Assembly (NCBI GenBank): GCA_001436895.1 | Contig: JQAY01000002.1 | Coordinates: 200,209-264,208 of the forward strand | Reading direction: 5' to 3' | DNA: 64,000 nucleotides | Source of the DNA: Weissella confusa | Lineage (GTDB): Bacteria; Bacillota; Bacilli; Lactobacillales; Lactobacillaceae | Part shown: one piece after another, positions 33,598 through 43,292 of the stretch | Layout: each line of letters starts with the position of its first letter | How positions within the stretch are numbered: the stretch's first letter is position 1 | Position numbers and translations under genes: made by a program | The notes under the pieces: generated by a model | Told to the model about the DNA's origin: nothing | The model's input: the letters and a program-made list of their open reading frames with translations, nothing else | The model's database searches: none

Positions 33598-34962
33598 TTA
33601 CAATGTTTGTTGCTTACGCTTTGACCAAAGTGTATACCCAGCAATCATCAAAATAAAGAAGATGATTGTGGCGATAACTGAGACTTGCGTTGCAGGATCC
33701 AAAACCAAGATAACCAACACTGCCAAGAAGAAGGCAATCGTCAAATAGCTCGTTGCTGGGAACAATGGCATCTTGTATGGATTAGTTTCTGATGCAGTCG
33801 TCTTCTTGTACTTGATGTGAGCCAACATAATCAAAATCCAAACGAAGATAAAGCTAATTGTTGCCACACCAGTAATCAAAACGAAGATTTGTGATGGGAA
33901 GAAGTAGTTCAACAACACAACTGCCAAGAAGATGATTGATGATGCCAACATACCAGTTACTGGCACCATGTTCTTAGAAATCTTGGCCAATGAGTGTGGT
34001 GCTTGCTTGTTCTTTGCCAACACATACAACGTACGTGATGTTGAGAAGATAGCTGAGTTAGCAGCTGACAATGCTGATGTTAGCACAACGAAGTTAACCA
34101 AATCAGCAGCAAACTTAATTCCCATACCAGCGAACACTTGCACGAAAGGTGATTGTGATGTGTTGATGTCATTCCAAGGATAGATTGCCATGATAATTGC
34201 AACCGCACCAACGTAGAACAGACCAACACGAACTGGAACGGCGTTGATTGCCTTTGGCAAATCACGCTCTGGGTTTTCCGTTTCACCAGCAGTCAAACCA
34301 ACCATTTCAATTCCCGTAAAGGCGAAGATTACCATTGGGAATGCCATCAAGAATCCTGAGAAACCTGTGGCGAAGAACCCACCATGATCGACCAAGTTTG
34401 CAAAGCTTGCCGTGTGACCACCAGTGTGGAACCCAGTTGCAATCAAGCCAAGACCTGCGACAATCAGCGCGATAATCGCAATAACCTTAATCGATGCAAA
34501 CCCTGATTCCAATTCACCGAACCAGCGAACATTCACCAAATTCAATGCTACCAAGACCACAACCACAATCAATGGGGTTAGCCATTGCGGTAGGAAGGGG
34601 AACCAGTAACGAAGATAAATTCCGGTTGCTGTTAAGTCGGCCATGGCCAAACTTGCCCAACTCAACCAATAGGCCCATCCGATGGCAAATTCCCATTTAT
34701 CACCAAGATATTCACGGACGAAATCGATGAATGAACGCATCTTCGTATTTGATAGCAGCAACTCACCAACCGCTCGCATCATCAAGTAAGCAAAGATACC
34801 CGTGATAATGTACGCCAGGATAAGCGATGGACCGGCGGCTTTAATTGCCGTTCCAGATCCCAAGAACAATCCCGTTCCGATGGCACCACCAATGGCGATC
34901 ATCTGAATGTGCCGGGACTTCAAACCACGTGACAATTCACGTTGCTCATTTTGATTTTCCAT
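33598..34962 (-). CDS. Amino acid permease of the APC superfamily (AAT type)
   Basis: 454 residues with 12 membrane segments. RGLKSRHIQMIAIGGAIGTG and LFLGSGTAIKAAGPS are the family signature in helix 1; VIFAFTGIEMVGLTAGE and AANSAIFSTSRTLYVLA follow. Members import single amino acids with protons. It is preceded by a T-box leader, so its substrate is the amino acid sensed by that T-box, but the codon is not clear. The start ATG has GAGGG upstream. Confidence 0.92.
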   Translation of the reverse strand: MENQNEQRELSRGLKSRHIQMIAIGGAIGTGLFLGSGTAIKAAGPSLILAYIITGIFAYLMMRAVGELLLSNTKMRSFIDFVREYLGDKWEFAIGWAYWLSWASLAMADLTATGIYLRYWFPFLPQWLTPLIVVVVLVALNLVNVRWFGELESGFASIKVIAIIALIVAGLGLIATGFHTGGHTASFANLVDHGGFFATGFSGFLMAFPMVIFAFTGIEMVGLTAGETENPERDLPKAINAVPVRVGLFYVGAVAIIMAIYPWNDINTSQSPFVQVFAGMGIKFAADLVNFVVLTSALSAANSAIFSTSRTLYVLAKNKQAPHSLAKISKNMVPVTGMLASSIIFLAVVLLNYFFPSQIFVLITGVATISFIFVWILIMLAHIKYKKTTASETNPYKMPLFPATSYLTIAFFLAVLVILVLDPATQVSVIATIIFFILMIAGYTLWSKRKQQTL

Positions 34963-34987
34963 AATAAACCCTCACTGCATGGGGTAT

Positions 34988-35215
34988 AAAAAAAGTCCCC
35001 ATGCCAAATTAAATTTGACATAGGGACGTTCATTAACGCGGTTCCACCCTAATTCTCAATCGATTATGACTGAGCAACTTAATTACGGTCAATTGAAAAT
35101 CTCTCCAAAAGCGCCATCCCCAACGTTAACACACTCGCTTTCACCAACCGCGAGCTCTCTTAAGTCGTTAACTTTAGCTGAGAACCTCTTTCTTCATCAA
35201 GACGTCAATTAATAA
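34988..35215 (-). ncRNA. T-box leader upstream of the amino acid permease
   Basis: On the minus strand: stem I with AGAGAGCTCGCGG and GGTGAAAGCGAG, the T-box core AGGGTGGAACCGCG (35037-35050), and a terminator pairing GTCCC...ATG with CAT...GGGAC (34995-35027), followed by a T-run. The specifier codon cannot be assigned reliably; candidates lie in GGGGATGGCGCTTTTGG. This fills most of the gap between the permease and ktrA. Confidence 0.88.
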
Positions 35216-35259
35216 TGTTAACTATAATAACTTCTTATTTATTAGTCAAGCTTTCCGGC

Positions 35260-35928
35260 TTATTTCACCTTTTCAACGAGTGATTCAAAGTGCTTTACAT
35301 CAACACTCTCACCGACAACGGTAAGCACATCACCAATTTGAATCATCTCTGAAGATTCCGGCGCTACAACAACGCGTCCTTGCGACTTAATCGCAATAAC
35401 ATTCAATCCGTAGTTCTTACGAATGTTCAATTCCGAAATTGTCTTATTCGCAAACTTCAAATTGGCAATCTTAATTTCACCCAATGAGTGCTTGTCACCC
35501 AAATCAATATAGTTAATCAAGTTAGGTGTCATGATTTGTTCAGCCAAACGTTGCGCCATTTCGTGTTCAGGACGAACAACTTGGTCGGCACCAACCTTAT
35601 CTAACACACGCGCGTGCAGATTATTTTCGGCTTTCGCAACAACGTGACGAACACCCATGTCCTTCAACAAAATCGTGGTTAAAATTGAGGCCTGTTGATT
35701 GTGTCCAATCGCAACAATCACGTGATCAAAACTAGGTAAGTCCAAATCACGCAACGCATCTTCGTCTTGGGCATCAGCAATCACAGCGTGGGTTGCGACA
35801 TCCATGTAGTTTTCAACCAACGTTGGATTGTTATCAATCGCTAGTACTTCTTGATCAGCCGCAATTAGAGATTCAAGTAACGAACCACCAAATCTCCCTA
35901 ACCCAATGACCGCAAATGTTTGTTTCAT
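35260..35928 (-). CDS. ktrA: Ktr potassium uptake system regulatory subunit KtrA
   Basis: 222 residues with an RCK domain: FAVIGLGRFGGSLLESLI (NAD(H)/ATP-binding GxGxxG), VLAIDNNP, and HVIVAIGHNQQASILTT. It is followed by a TrkA-C domain ending VVAPESSEMIQIGDVLTVVG. It gates KtrB, encoded at 26-27.6 kb. The ATG at 35928 is the family-typical start; the ribosome binding site is weak. Unlike many Firmicutes, ktrA and ktrB are not adjacent. Confidence 0.92.
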   Translation of the reverse strand: MKQTFAVIGLGRFGGSLLESLIAADQEVLAIDNNPTLVENYMDVATHAVIADAQDEDALRDLDLPSFDHVIVAIGHNQQASILTTILLKDMGVRHVVAKAENNLHARVLDKVGADQVVRPEHEMAQRLAEQIMTPNLINYIDLGDKHSLGEIKIANLKFANKTISELNIRKNYGLNVIAIKSQGRVVVAPESSEMIQIGDVLTVVGESVDVKHFESLVEKVK

Positions 35929-36009
35929 ACCTAATAACCATTCCCCAAATATATTTGTTGTTTTCATTTTAACACTTACATATGCAATTCCTAAACTTCG
36001 GAATTGAGC

Positions 36010-36039
36010 TTGCATTAATTCTTATAATCTGCATAGAAT
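36010..36039 (+). promoter_or_regulatory. Promoter of the first NEAT gene
   Basis: TTGCAT, 18 bases, then TAGAAT inside TCTGCATAGAATG. The same 13-mer and spacing occur ahead of the second NEAT gene (38155-38184), which suggests shared control. Confidence 0.55.
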
Positions 36040-36064
36040 GGTAAAAGTTAAATTGTGAACTTTC

Positions 36065-36078
36065 TGTGAATTTTCACA
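36065..36078. promoter_or_regulatory. Palindrome in the leader of the first NEAT gene
   Basis: TGTGAATTTTCACA is a perfect inverted repeat between the promoter and start codon, nested in a wider ATTGTGA ... TCACAAT pair (36052-36080). It could bind an iron- or heme-responsive regulator. Confidence 0.45.
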
Positions 36079-36130
36079 ATCGCTACTATTTCAGGGTTTT
36101 ATTTTATTTTTTAGGAGAACAATATTAAGT

Positions 36131-38029
36131 ATGAGTAATTTATCACGTACTGCCGTTTTGTTTTCAACAGCTGTCTTAGGGGGAGCGCTGTTAACGACAT
36201 CAGTTACCAGCACTGCAACTGTCGCATATGCTGCCGAAATCACTGCATCAAATTTGTCATTTGATATGACCAACTCACTGGCACAACCCGTTCAAAGTAC
36301 ATCTGTTGACGAGCGGGGGACTACCGGTGAAGAGTCAACACACGCATTGCGCATTTTGCAAGCTGACAATGATGAAGAGTCAATGGCAGCTAGTTATATG
36401 CTGGATACGGTTAAAATAAGCAAAAATGAAGATGGTACTTACTACGCTTATCTAACGACTCACACACCAGCAATTATGGGGAAAACTCCAATTGACTTTA
36501 CTGACACAAATCATGCAGCTAAGTTATTGAGTACCAATTTAGTGGATAACTACTATCAATCGGTGTTCCGCTTAACATTGACTGAATCTGAAATTAAGGC
36601 ACCTATTACTACCAACATCCATGTGGATTTTACCTCTCCACTTGTCTATGACCACAGATACGATATTCGTCTAGTTGTTGGGAAACAATTATCTGATGAA
36701 ACACCAACCGATAATCAAAATACTGATACATCTGTTAGTGATAATAATGGGGCGATTTCAGATTCAAGTACGACAGCGGACGCTAATGTATTGCAAGATG
36801 GTGTTTACAAGGTGCCATTTACTAATTACAAAACTGGTACGACGACTGCTTCAAGTATGAATAGATCCTTGAAGACGCCGGCCACAATTACTGTTAATAA
36901 TGGACAAGCTAATATCGATATTGAAACTAGTAACGAAATGATTATGGGCATGATGTCTAACTACCGTTTCAATGATGTTAAAGCAACCGCTAAGGGCACG
37001 CACTAGTTGGTTACTTTACCGGTCAATGCATTAAGTAAAACGATCGCAACTAGCATGACCATTTCAATGAACGGACGCGTCATCGAAAGCCCAACGGCTG
37101 ATATGCTGTTTGATATTAAGAACGCAACCCTCACTAACAATCCATCAACAGTTCCCGAGGTTCCTGATTCTACAACATCAGACAAGCCGGTCCCATCTCA
37201 ACCAGCAACAAAACCCGCGAAACCTTCTACGGATGTTACTGATGTAGAAACAGATTCAACCCGTAGCTTAAGCATTTTGCAAGCCGATAAAAATGATAAG
37301 TCAATGGCAGCTAACTATATGCTAGACACCGTCAAACTAACCAAAAATGCTGATGGCACGTACTACGCTTATCTAACAACGCACACACCAGCAATGATGG
37401 GCCAAAATCCAATTCGTTTTAACGATGCAAAACACGCCGCTGAGTTAATGAGCACTAATCTAGTGAACGGTTACTATCAATCTGTTTTCCGTCTAACACT
37501 AAGTGAATCTGAACTTACGACACCAATTTCAACTCACATTCACGTGCAATTTACATCACCACTTGTTTATGACGAAAACTATGAGATTCGTCTGGTTATC
37601 GGTGATCAATTGTCTAGCAACGCATCAGTTAACAATCAAAATGAGCTGACAGATACGGTAATTGTTCCACGTGAAACAGCAACTACAGCAACACCGTTTG
37701 AGCCCGCACCAGTTACGTTCACTACTGTTGCATCATCCGTACCGATGGCACCAACACCATTGGCAGTGACTCATCCAATTTCGTCACCACAAACGGCTAG
37801 CACCTCAGAATTAGCGACATCTGATAAGACAATCAAATTAACACCGGCTAAGAAGCAAACTGTTTCTAAAAATAAAAATGACAAGTCTACATCAAAGTCT
37901 AGCCAATCAGACGCACCTAAGCACTCTAAAATCACACGCGCAACAATGATTACAGCTGGCGTTGTGATTACGGCGTCAGTCGGCTTTGTTGGTGCTTCGC
38001 TTGCACTTAACATTTTCAAACACCAATAG
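36131..38029 (+). pseudogene. NEAT-domain surface heme-binding protein, interrupted by an amber codon
   Basis: A single 632-codon frame is broken by TAG at 37004-37006 (codon 292). The intact neighbour has Trp at the same place (GTHWSVSLP against GTH-stop-LVTLP), so TGG to TAG explains it. Before the stop are a signal peptide, a NEAT domain (about residues 72-184, with Ser84 and the heme-ligating pair Y173xxxY177) and half of a second NEAT. After the stop are the rest of domain 2, a third NEAT domain with YDENY, a Ser/Lys linker and a C-terminal membrane segment. The truncated product would be secreted without an anchor. A perfect parS lies in the 3' part. Confidence 0.8.
37663..37678. promoter_or_regulatory. 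Perfect parS site
   Basis: TGTTCCACGTGAAACA is an exact match to the parS consensus, inside the interrupted NEAT gene. Confidence 0.85.
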
Positions 38030-38154
38030 CATTTAAATCACGGCTAGATAACTAGAAACTGGCGCTAGCTGTTGCTAATTATCATGTGCTTTTCGGTGTG
38101 CTTTAAAAAAATAATCTACTGATAAAAAAACACTCCTAAACCTTGGAGCCTTCC

Positions 38155-38184
38155 TTGTTTCGCCTTGAAATTTCTGCATAGAAT
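38155..38184 (+). promoter_or_regulatory. Promoter of the second NEAT gene and heme-uptake operon
   Basis: TTGTTT, 18 bases, then TAGAAT, within the 13-mer TCTGCATAGAATG shared with the promoter at 36010. The long leader to the start codon holds no other clear element. Confidence 0.5.
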
Positions 38185-38273
38185 GACTTATGTTACGGCG
38201 TCCGCTTTATTCGAATGATCGTACAAAAGAACACGTGGAAGTGTATTTTAAGGTTAGGAGAAACGTATTTATC

Positions 38274-40715
38274 ATGCATCATTTATCACGAACGGTAATG
38301 TTATTTTCAACAATTATTCTGGGCGGAATTGTGTTGACGACAACATCACTGGACGGCAGCGCTAACGTTCACGCTTCAGAAATTTACCAACCAGTTTCAA
38401 ATTCGGTTGATGCTTCCAATTTAAAACCTGGAATATATGACGTCACTGTGTACAACTATAATCACAGAACGCATTACACACCGGGCGATAAACCAATTCC
38501 TGGTCGAACAGGCTTCGGCACTGAATCTGTTATCGCGCAATACTTTAAGTCACGACAACAAGTAACAATTAACACCGATGGAACAGCGACAATTAAGTTC
38601 CAGTTAGATCCTAGCAAAAAGAAACTGGCAACTTTCCGGCACTATCAAGTTGGTCCTGAACTCATCGAGGCCAAGTTTGATGAGCAAACATACTCATATA
38701 CAATCACGATGCCCACTAAACAATTGAACGGTGTCATTAATACACTTGTGGATTACTTACCCGCTGGATTGGACCCAACATATGCAAAATTTATGAAGCC
38801 ATTCCGTTCTGATTTATATTTTGTTTGGTCATCAGCCGAAAAGACATCTGTAACGGATAACGGTTCTGGAAAAAGCGATTCTGTCAGTCCACTACCGGAT
38901 GGTGTTTATCAAATGCCAATTAATCACTACAAGCCTGGGACGAATCAGGCATCAATGGTGGCGCAATATTATAAGCCGACTGCTACTGTGACCGTGAAAA
39001 ATGGTCGTGCAACCATCGATACAGAAGAAGTAAGCACACCAGCTATGAAATTGTCTGACTTTACCATCAATGGTGTGGCGGCTACAAAGTCCGGCACCCA
39101 TTGGTCAGTGTCATTACCTGTAAGCGAATTAAGCAAGGCGCTTAATACTAAAGTAACGCTAGTTATTAATGATGCCGTTCGCATGCCTGCGCAAACAGAC
39201 TTAGCGCTTAGCCTGGATAAGGCAGTCAAGATTAATGACAGTAAGCCCGATTCCAAGCCGATTCCGCCCATCTCGGAATCTACTCGTGAGTTAAACATCC
39301 TTCAAAAGGATAGCAATGAGAAATCAATGGCCGCCACTTACATGCTGCCAACTGTTAAGCTAGCCCAGAATGCTGACGGTTCTTATTACGCATACATCAC
39401 AACTCATACACCGGCTATGATGGGGCAATCACCAATCACTTTCAGCGATACAAAACATGCTACTAAAGTAATCAGTAACAAGTTAGTTGACGGTTACTAT
39501 CAATCCGTTATTCGCCTTACACTGACAGAAGCGGAAATTTCAGCACCAATCGCAACGAATATTCACGTCGAATTTACTCAGCCCTTAACTTACAAGGAAG
39601 ATTACATTATTCGTCTCATGATTGGGAAAGCCAACGATACTGATAATAATAAAAGTTCTTCTAGTTCTTCTCAATCTGCTCAGAGCAACGGTTCTTCTAG
39701 CTCTGAGAATGCTAAAAGTTCTTCCCAATCTTCTAAAATCAGTAGTTCTGCTAGTTCCGAGATGACTAACAGTTCTTCTGAATCTTCCAAGATTAGCAGT
39801 TCTTCTAGTTCCAAAAAGGCTGAGAACTCTTCTACAGCGCCGATAACAAAGCCTGACACACCAAAGACGGATGTCACCGAGGAAATGCGTCGTTTAACTA
39901 TTATGCAATCCGATAATGACAAGCCATCAATGGCGGCCACTTACATGTTACCGACGATTAAGTTAGTTAAAAATGCCGATGGATCTTACTTCGCTTTCGT
40001 TACAACGCACACGCCAGAAATGATGGGTCAATCACCGATTACTTTCAATGATGTAGCACACGATGCGAAGGTTATCAGTACTGAATTGGTCAATGGTTTC
40101 TACCAATCAGTTATCCGTCTAACATTGTCACCATCAGAATTATCAGCGCCAATTGTGACTAATATTCACGTGATGTTTACACAACCAATGTCTTACGACA
40201 ACTATTACAGCATTCGCTTAATCATTGGCGATAACGCGGACGCAACTTCCACATCAGCAACAAGTAATCCTGTTGCTGATCATAAGCCAACGGTTGTAGC
40301 ACCAAACACTGCCATTAGTACCGCGGGTACGCCTGACACAACGTCATCCAGCACCGCGGCGTCTGTTGCAAGCATCGCGACTACAGATGCCAATGCCGTA
40401 ACCTCGGCGTCGGCTGATGTAATGCCACAATCAGCCGTTATGACGCCACAACACACAGTAGCGACTACAAACCAGGCGCAATCAGCAACTCAAAAGAGCA
40501 CATCCGAGAAAAAACAACCTAAAATTCATGTCGCACAAAAGCAACTGCCAACGACCAATAGCACTAACCATCAAGCACAAGTTACGGTGACTGCGGGACA
40601 TTCTAAGATGAATGCCGTTATGATTGCCCTTGGCGCTTCGATTGCAACCGCTATTGGTTTTGTTGGCACATCGCTCGGCCTAAACGTCTGGAGAAATCAC
40701 CAAAATAATGATTAA
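38274..40715 (+). CDS. Four-domain NEAT surface protein, heme receptor
   Basis: 813 residues: signal peptide, NEAT-like domains at about 52-185, 208-322, 340-452 and 540-652, a Ser-rich linker (458-520) between the third and fourth, a Thr/Ala-rich stalk, and a C-terminal membrane segment ending RNHQNND. Domains 3 and 4 carry a conserved Ser-Met (KSM, PSM) and the YxxxY heme motif (YKEDY, YDNYY). Domain 2 is the homologue of the region interrupted in the gene upstream. There is no LPXTG before the membrane segment. The ATG at 38274 follows AGGAG at long spacing. It overlaps the next gene. Confidence 0.85.
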   Translation: MHHLSRTVMLFSTIILGGIVLTTTSLDGSANVHASEIYQPVSNSVDASNLKPGIYDVTVYNYNHRTHYTPGDKPIPGRTGFGTESVIAQYFKSRQQVTINTDGTATIKFQLDPSKKKLATFRHYQVGPELIEAKFDEQTYSYTITMPTKQLNGVINTLVDYLPAGLDPTYAKFMKPFRSDLYFVWSSAEKTSVTDNGSGKSDSVSPLPDGVYQMPINHYKPGTNQASMVAQYYKPTATVTVKNGRATIDTEEVSTPAMKLSDFTINGVAATKSGTHWSVSLPVSELSKALNTKVTLVINDAVRMPAQTDLALSLDKAVKINDSKPDSKPIPPISESTRELNILQKDSNEKSMAATYMLPTVKLAQNADGSYYAYITTHTPAMMGQSPITFSDTKHATKVISNKLVDGYYQSVIRLTLTEAEISAPIATNIHVEFTQPLTYKEDYIIRLMIGKANDTDNNKSSSSSSQSAQSNGSSSSENAKSSSQSSKISSSASSEMTNSSSESSKISSSSSSKKAENSSTAPITKPDTPKTDVTEEMRRLTIMQSDNDKPSMAATYMLPTIKLVKNADGSYFAFVTTHTPEMMGQSPITFNDVAHDAKVISTELVNGFYQSVIRLTLSPSELSAPIVTNIHVMFTQPMSYDNYYSIRLIIGDNADATSTSATSNPVADHKPTVVAPNTAISTAGTPDTTSSSTAASVASIATTDANAVTSASADVMPQSAVMTPQHTVATTNQAQSATQKSTSEKKQPKIHVAQKQLPTTNSTNHQAQVTVTAGHSKMNAVMIALGASIATAIGFVGTSLGLNVWRNHQNND

Positions 40716-41484
40716 AAAAATATTGATTACTGTCGCGCTTAGTTTAACTGCCATTTTGACACCAACCTATTTTGTTGCTGCAGACAGTTACACCGTTCCA
40801 ATGCAAATTTTAGAGAATGGTACAAATAAAACGTCTTACGCAGCGGCTTATTTTGCCGGTTCGGCAACTGTTACACCCAGTGATAATGGTTATGCCATCA
40901 CCTCAACAATTACCACCGATACCAGTTTGGGAAACTATCCGGTACAGATGCTAAGTGTTGATGGTGCTGGTGTTTCAATTGCTAAGAGTCAAGCAGGAAA
41001 CAATCAAACAATTACCTATACTTTCTACACAAATGACCTGGCAGCTCGTCACAACGCCAACATTCGTGTTGATGTTGATAACATTAACTATCACCACAAT
41101 TACACAGTTGGGTTAGTTGTTGATGGATCATCCGTGCCAGCAACACAAACGGCGACAGTTGCTTCAGAATCTGTCGCACAAAGTAGTCCTGCTGCGTCAA
41201 GCGAGGCTGGCACGTCACACCAACCAAGCGCAACCAGTGTAACAGTTTCATCTGAGAGTTCGAAAATTACCTCAAGTAGCGTTGAGACAAGTGCTTCATC
41301 AACTAGCAGTTCGGTAGCTTCAACCAGTTCTAGCGCTAAGAAAAAAGCCCCAACGACTAAAAAAGAGGTGCCATCTAAGTCAGTAACTCGTGAAACACCT
41401 TTGCCAATTGCGGCTATCATTGGTGGCGGATTAGTTATTGGGATTGCCAGTGCAGTTGCCCTAAATCTACTAAAGAAGAAGTAA
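40708..41484 (+). CDS. Single-domain NEAT membrane protein
   Basis: 258 residues: signal peptide (1-25), one NEAT-like domain (27-140) with Tyr128 and Tyr132 in the YxxxY motif (NYHHNY), a Ser/Thr-rich stalk, and a C-terminal membrane segment with LNLLKKK at the end. It overlaps the upstream NEAT gene by 8 bp. It probably relays heme from the larger receptor to the membrane importer, as IsdC does, though it lacks a sortase signal. Confidence 0.82.
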   Translation: MIKKILITVALSLTAILTPTYFVAADSYTVPMQILENGTNKTSYAAAYFAGSATVTPSDNGYAITSTITTDTSLGNYPVQMLSVDGAGVSIAKSQAGNNQTITYTFYTNDLAARHNANIRVDVDNINYHHNYTVGLVVDGSSVPATQTATVASESVAQSSPAASSEAGTSHQPSATSVTVSSESSKITSSSVETSASSTSSSVASTSSSAKKKAPTTKKEVPSKSVTRETPLPIAAIIGGGLVIGIASAVALNLLKKK

Positions 41485-41487
41485 GCT

Positions 41488-42357
41488 ATGTCGAAAAAAC
41501 AATTAACTGGATTAAGTATCCTATTTATTATTCTGCTCGTTTTAGCCGGTGGATGGCTATGGTTAGTGTCGCAAAATCCCGCTAATACCACGTCATCCCC
41601 GACAAAACGGATAATTGTCACCACAAATGCGCAAGCTCAAGTATTTGATCAGTTAGCCATCCCCTTAGTTGGGGTACCCACACCTGGTGAGCAACAAACA
41701 TTGCCAAAACGATATGCGAAATTGCCTCAAGTTGGTAATCACGTTGCACCGAATCTTGAAAAGATGTCATCACAAAAACCTGACGTGGTCTACTTAGATA
41801 GCGCATTAGTTGATGACTACCAGCAAAAGCTAGCCAGTGATCATATTGCGACGCAGACATTAGATTTTTCAACACTTGATACGTTAAAAAGCAGCATCAC
41901 AACTGTCGGTAAGCAATATAATAAGCAAACTGAAGCAAGTCAGCTAGTTAAACAATTGACGATTAAGCCAGTTAAGCAGTCGTCACGACCAAAAGTTGCA
42001 CTACTCATGGGGATGCCGGGAGGGTCTTTCTTAGTTGGTACGCAACACAGCTATGTCGGTGACTTAATTGCCAAGGCTGGTGGGGATGTTATTGGTACAG
42101 GCGACTCAGCGTACACCAATTTGAACGCTGAGCAAATCGCCGCTGAGAACCCTGATGTCATCATTATCATGGCGCATGCAATGCCCGACAATGTTTTTAA
42201 AAGTTTTGATGCTTTGTTTGCGCAAAACAATTGGCAAGCCATTAAAGCTGTGAAAAATGGGCATGTCTATCAAGCCAAAGAACCCATTTTTGGTATGACG
42301 GCCAATCTAAATGCGCCAAAAGCTTTTAACCAACTCAAAACTTGGTTAGACAAATAG
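41488..42357 (+). CDS. Heme/siderophore ABC transporter substrate-binding protein, IsdE-like, membrane-tethered
   Basis: 289 residues: an N-terminal membrane segment (LSILFIILLVLAGGW) and a type III binding fold with RIIVTTNAQAQVFDQL, VGNHVAPNLEKMSSQKPDVVYLD and AAENPDVIIIMAHAMPDN. The position of the lipobox Cys is Gly (LAGG), so tethering would be by the uncleaved helix. It starts 3 bp after the single-domain NEAT gene. Binding of heme rather than a siderophore is inferred from the NEAT neighbours. Confidence 0.85.
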   Translation: MSKKQLTGLSILFIILLVLAGGWLWLVSQNPANTTSSPTKRIIVTTNAQAQVFDQLAIPLVGVPTPGEQQTLPKRYAKLPQVGNHVAPNLEKMSSQKPDVVYLDSALVDDYQQKLASDHIATQTLDFSTLDTLKSSITTVGKQYNKQTEASQLVKQLTIKPVKQSSRPKVALLMGMPGGSFLVGTQHSYVGDLIAKAGGDVIGTGDSAYTNLNAEQIAAENPDVIIIMAHAMPDNVFKSFDALFAQNNWQAIKAVKNGHVYQAKEPIFGMTANLNAPKAFNQLKTWLDK

Positions 42358-42368
42358 AAGGTATGCCT

Positions 42369-43292
42369 ATGAAACATCTTTATAACTGGCTATTGCTTAG
42401 TTTGCTAATCATAAGTGTTATCATCGCTTTGATGGTTGGTAGTACTGACCTGCCAGCCTTTTCAAACAGTGAAGTCTGGCATCTCATCATAACTTACAGA
42501 TTGCCACGCATTATCGTGAGCATTATCGGTGGCGCCATTATCGGCGCTAGTGGCTTGTTACTACAGCTCGTCTTACGAAATCGATTTGTTGATGCCTCGA
42601 TCTTAGGCATGATGAATGGTAGTCAGTTTTTTACCACAGGCCTTTTGGTTTTAGTACCGAGCGTATTGGCCAATAATGTCATTTTCGGCGCACTCGCCGG
42701 TATTATTATCATGATTGGATGGCGTTTGGTTATGCCAACTAATCGGGGTAACCTGCAACTCATTTTAATTGGTATTGCAACCGCAATGACTTTTCAGGCA
42801 GGCACAAGCATTGCCAGCGAAGGCTTTGGCCTGCCATTACCCACACTTAGCACCGTAACTTGGCTACAAGTCATCCAACTAACCATTAGCGTTTTAGTTG
42901 GTAGCATCTTATTACTTTTGGTTTGGCATCATTTAAAATATTTCGCCTTATCATCCCAGCAAGTTCGTCTGCTGGGAATCAATGAATCACGGACAATGTG
43001 GTTCGTCCTAATTGCCATCGGTATTTGGATTGGTGCTCTAACTAGTTTAATTGGCGTCGTCTTTTTCTTGGGGGCTATTTTGCCGCAAATCGCTCGGCTA
43101 ATGGCACCAAAAGCGAAAACACAACAATTAATCGTTTCGACCGCTTTATGGGGGAGCTTATTATTACTAAACGCCGATACAATCGCTCGAACCGTTTTGG
43201 CACCAAAAGAATTATCGACAAGCGCGGTCTTACTCGCAATTAGCGGTCCATTATTCGTTCTAATGCTTATCCGAGGTAGTCGCCATGCTTAA
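42369..43292 (+). CDS. FecCD-family ABC permease (IsdF-like)
   Basis: 307 residues with about nine to ten membrane segments. YRLPRIIVSIIGGAIIGASGLLLQLVLRNRFVDASILG at the N-terminus and GVVFFLGAILPQIAR near the coupling region mark the FecCD family. It forms the channel for the IsdE-like protein. The ATG at 42369 has AGAAGG upstream; an ATG two codons earlier is too close to it. It overlaps the ATPase by 8 bp. Confidence 0.9.
   Translation: MKHLYNWLLLSLLIISVIIALMVGSTDLPAFSNSEVWHLIITYRLPRIIVSIIGGAIIGASGLLLQLVLRNRFVDASILGMMNGSQFFTTGLLVLVPSVLANNVIFGALAGIIIMIGWRLVMPTNRGNLQLILIGIATAMTFQAGTSIASEGFGLPLPTLSTVTWLQVIQLTISVLVGSILLLLVWHHLKYFALSSQQVRLLGINESRTMWFVLIAIGIWIGALTSLIGVVFFLGAILPQIARLMAPKAKTQQLIVSTALWGSLLLLNADTIARTVLAPKELSTSAVLLAISGPLFVLMLIRGSRHA

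Noticed and set aside
36131..38029. TAG recoding as a sense codon (stop-codon reassignment)
   Set aside because: Several genes in the window end normally with TAG, for example recF, the IsdE-like gene and the IpaB/EvcA-like gene.
39640..39840. Ser-rich tract in the large NEAT protein as a simple repeat or mobile element
   Set aside because: It stays in frame, varies in codon use and fits a surface-protein linker.
40540..40600. LPTTN near the C-terminus of the large NEAT protein as a sortase signal
   Set aside because: It lies about 55 residues before the end, well ahead of the membrane segment, and the two sister proteins have nothing similar.
41370..41400. TAACTCGTGAAACA as another parS
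   Set aside because: Three mismatches including the central CACGTG.
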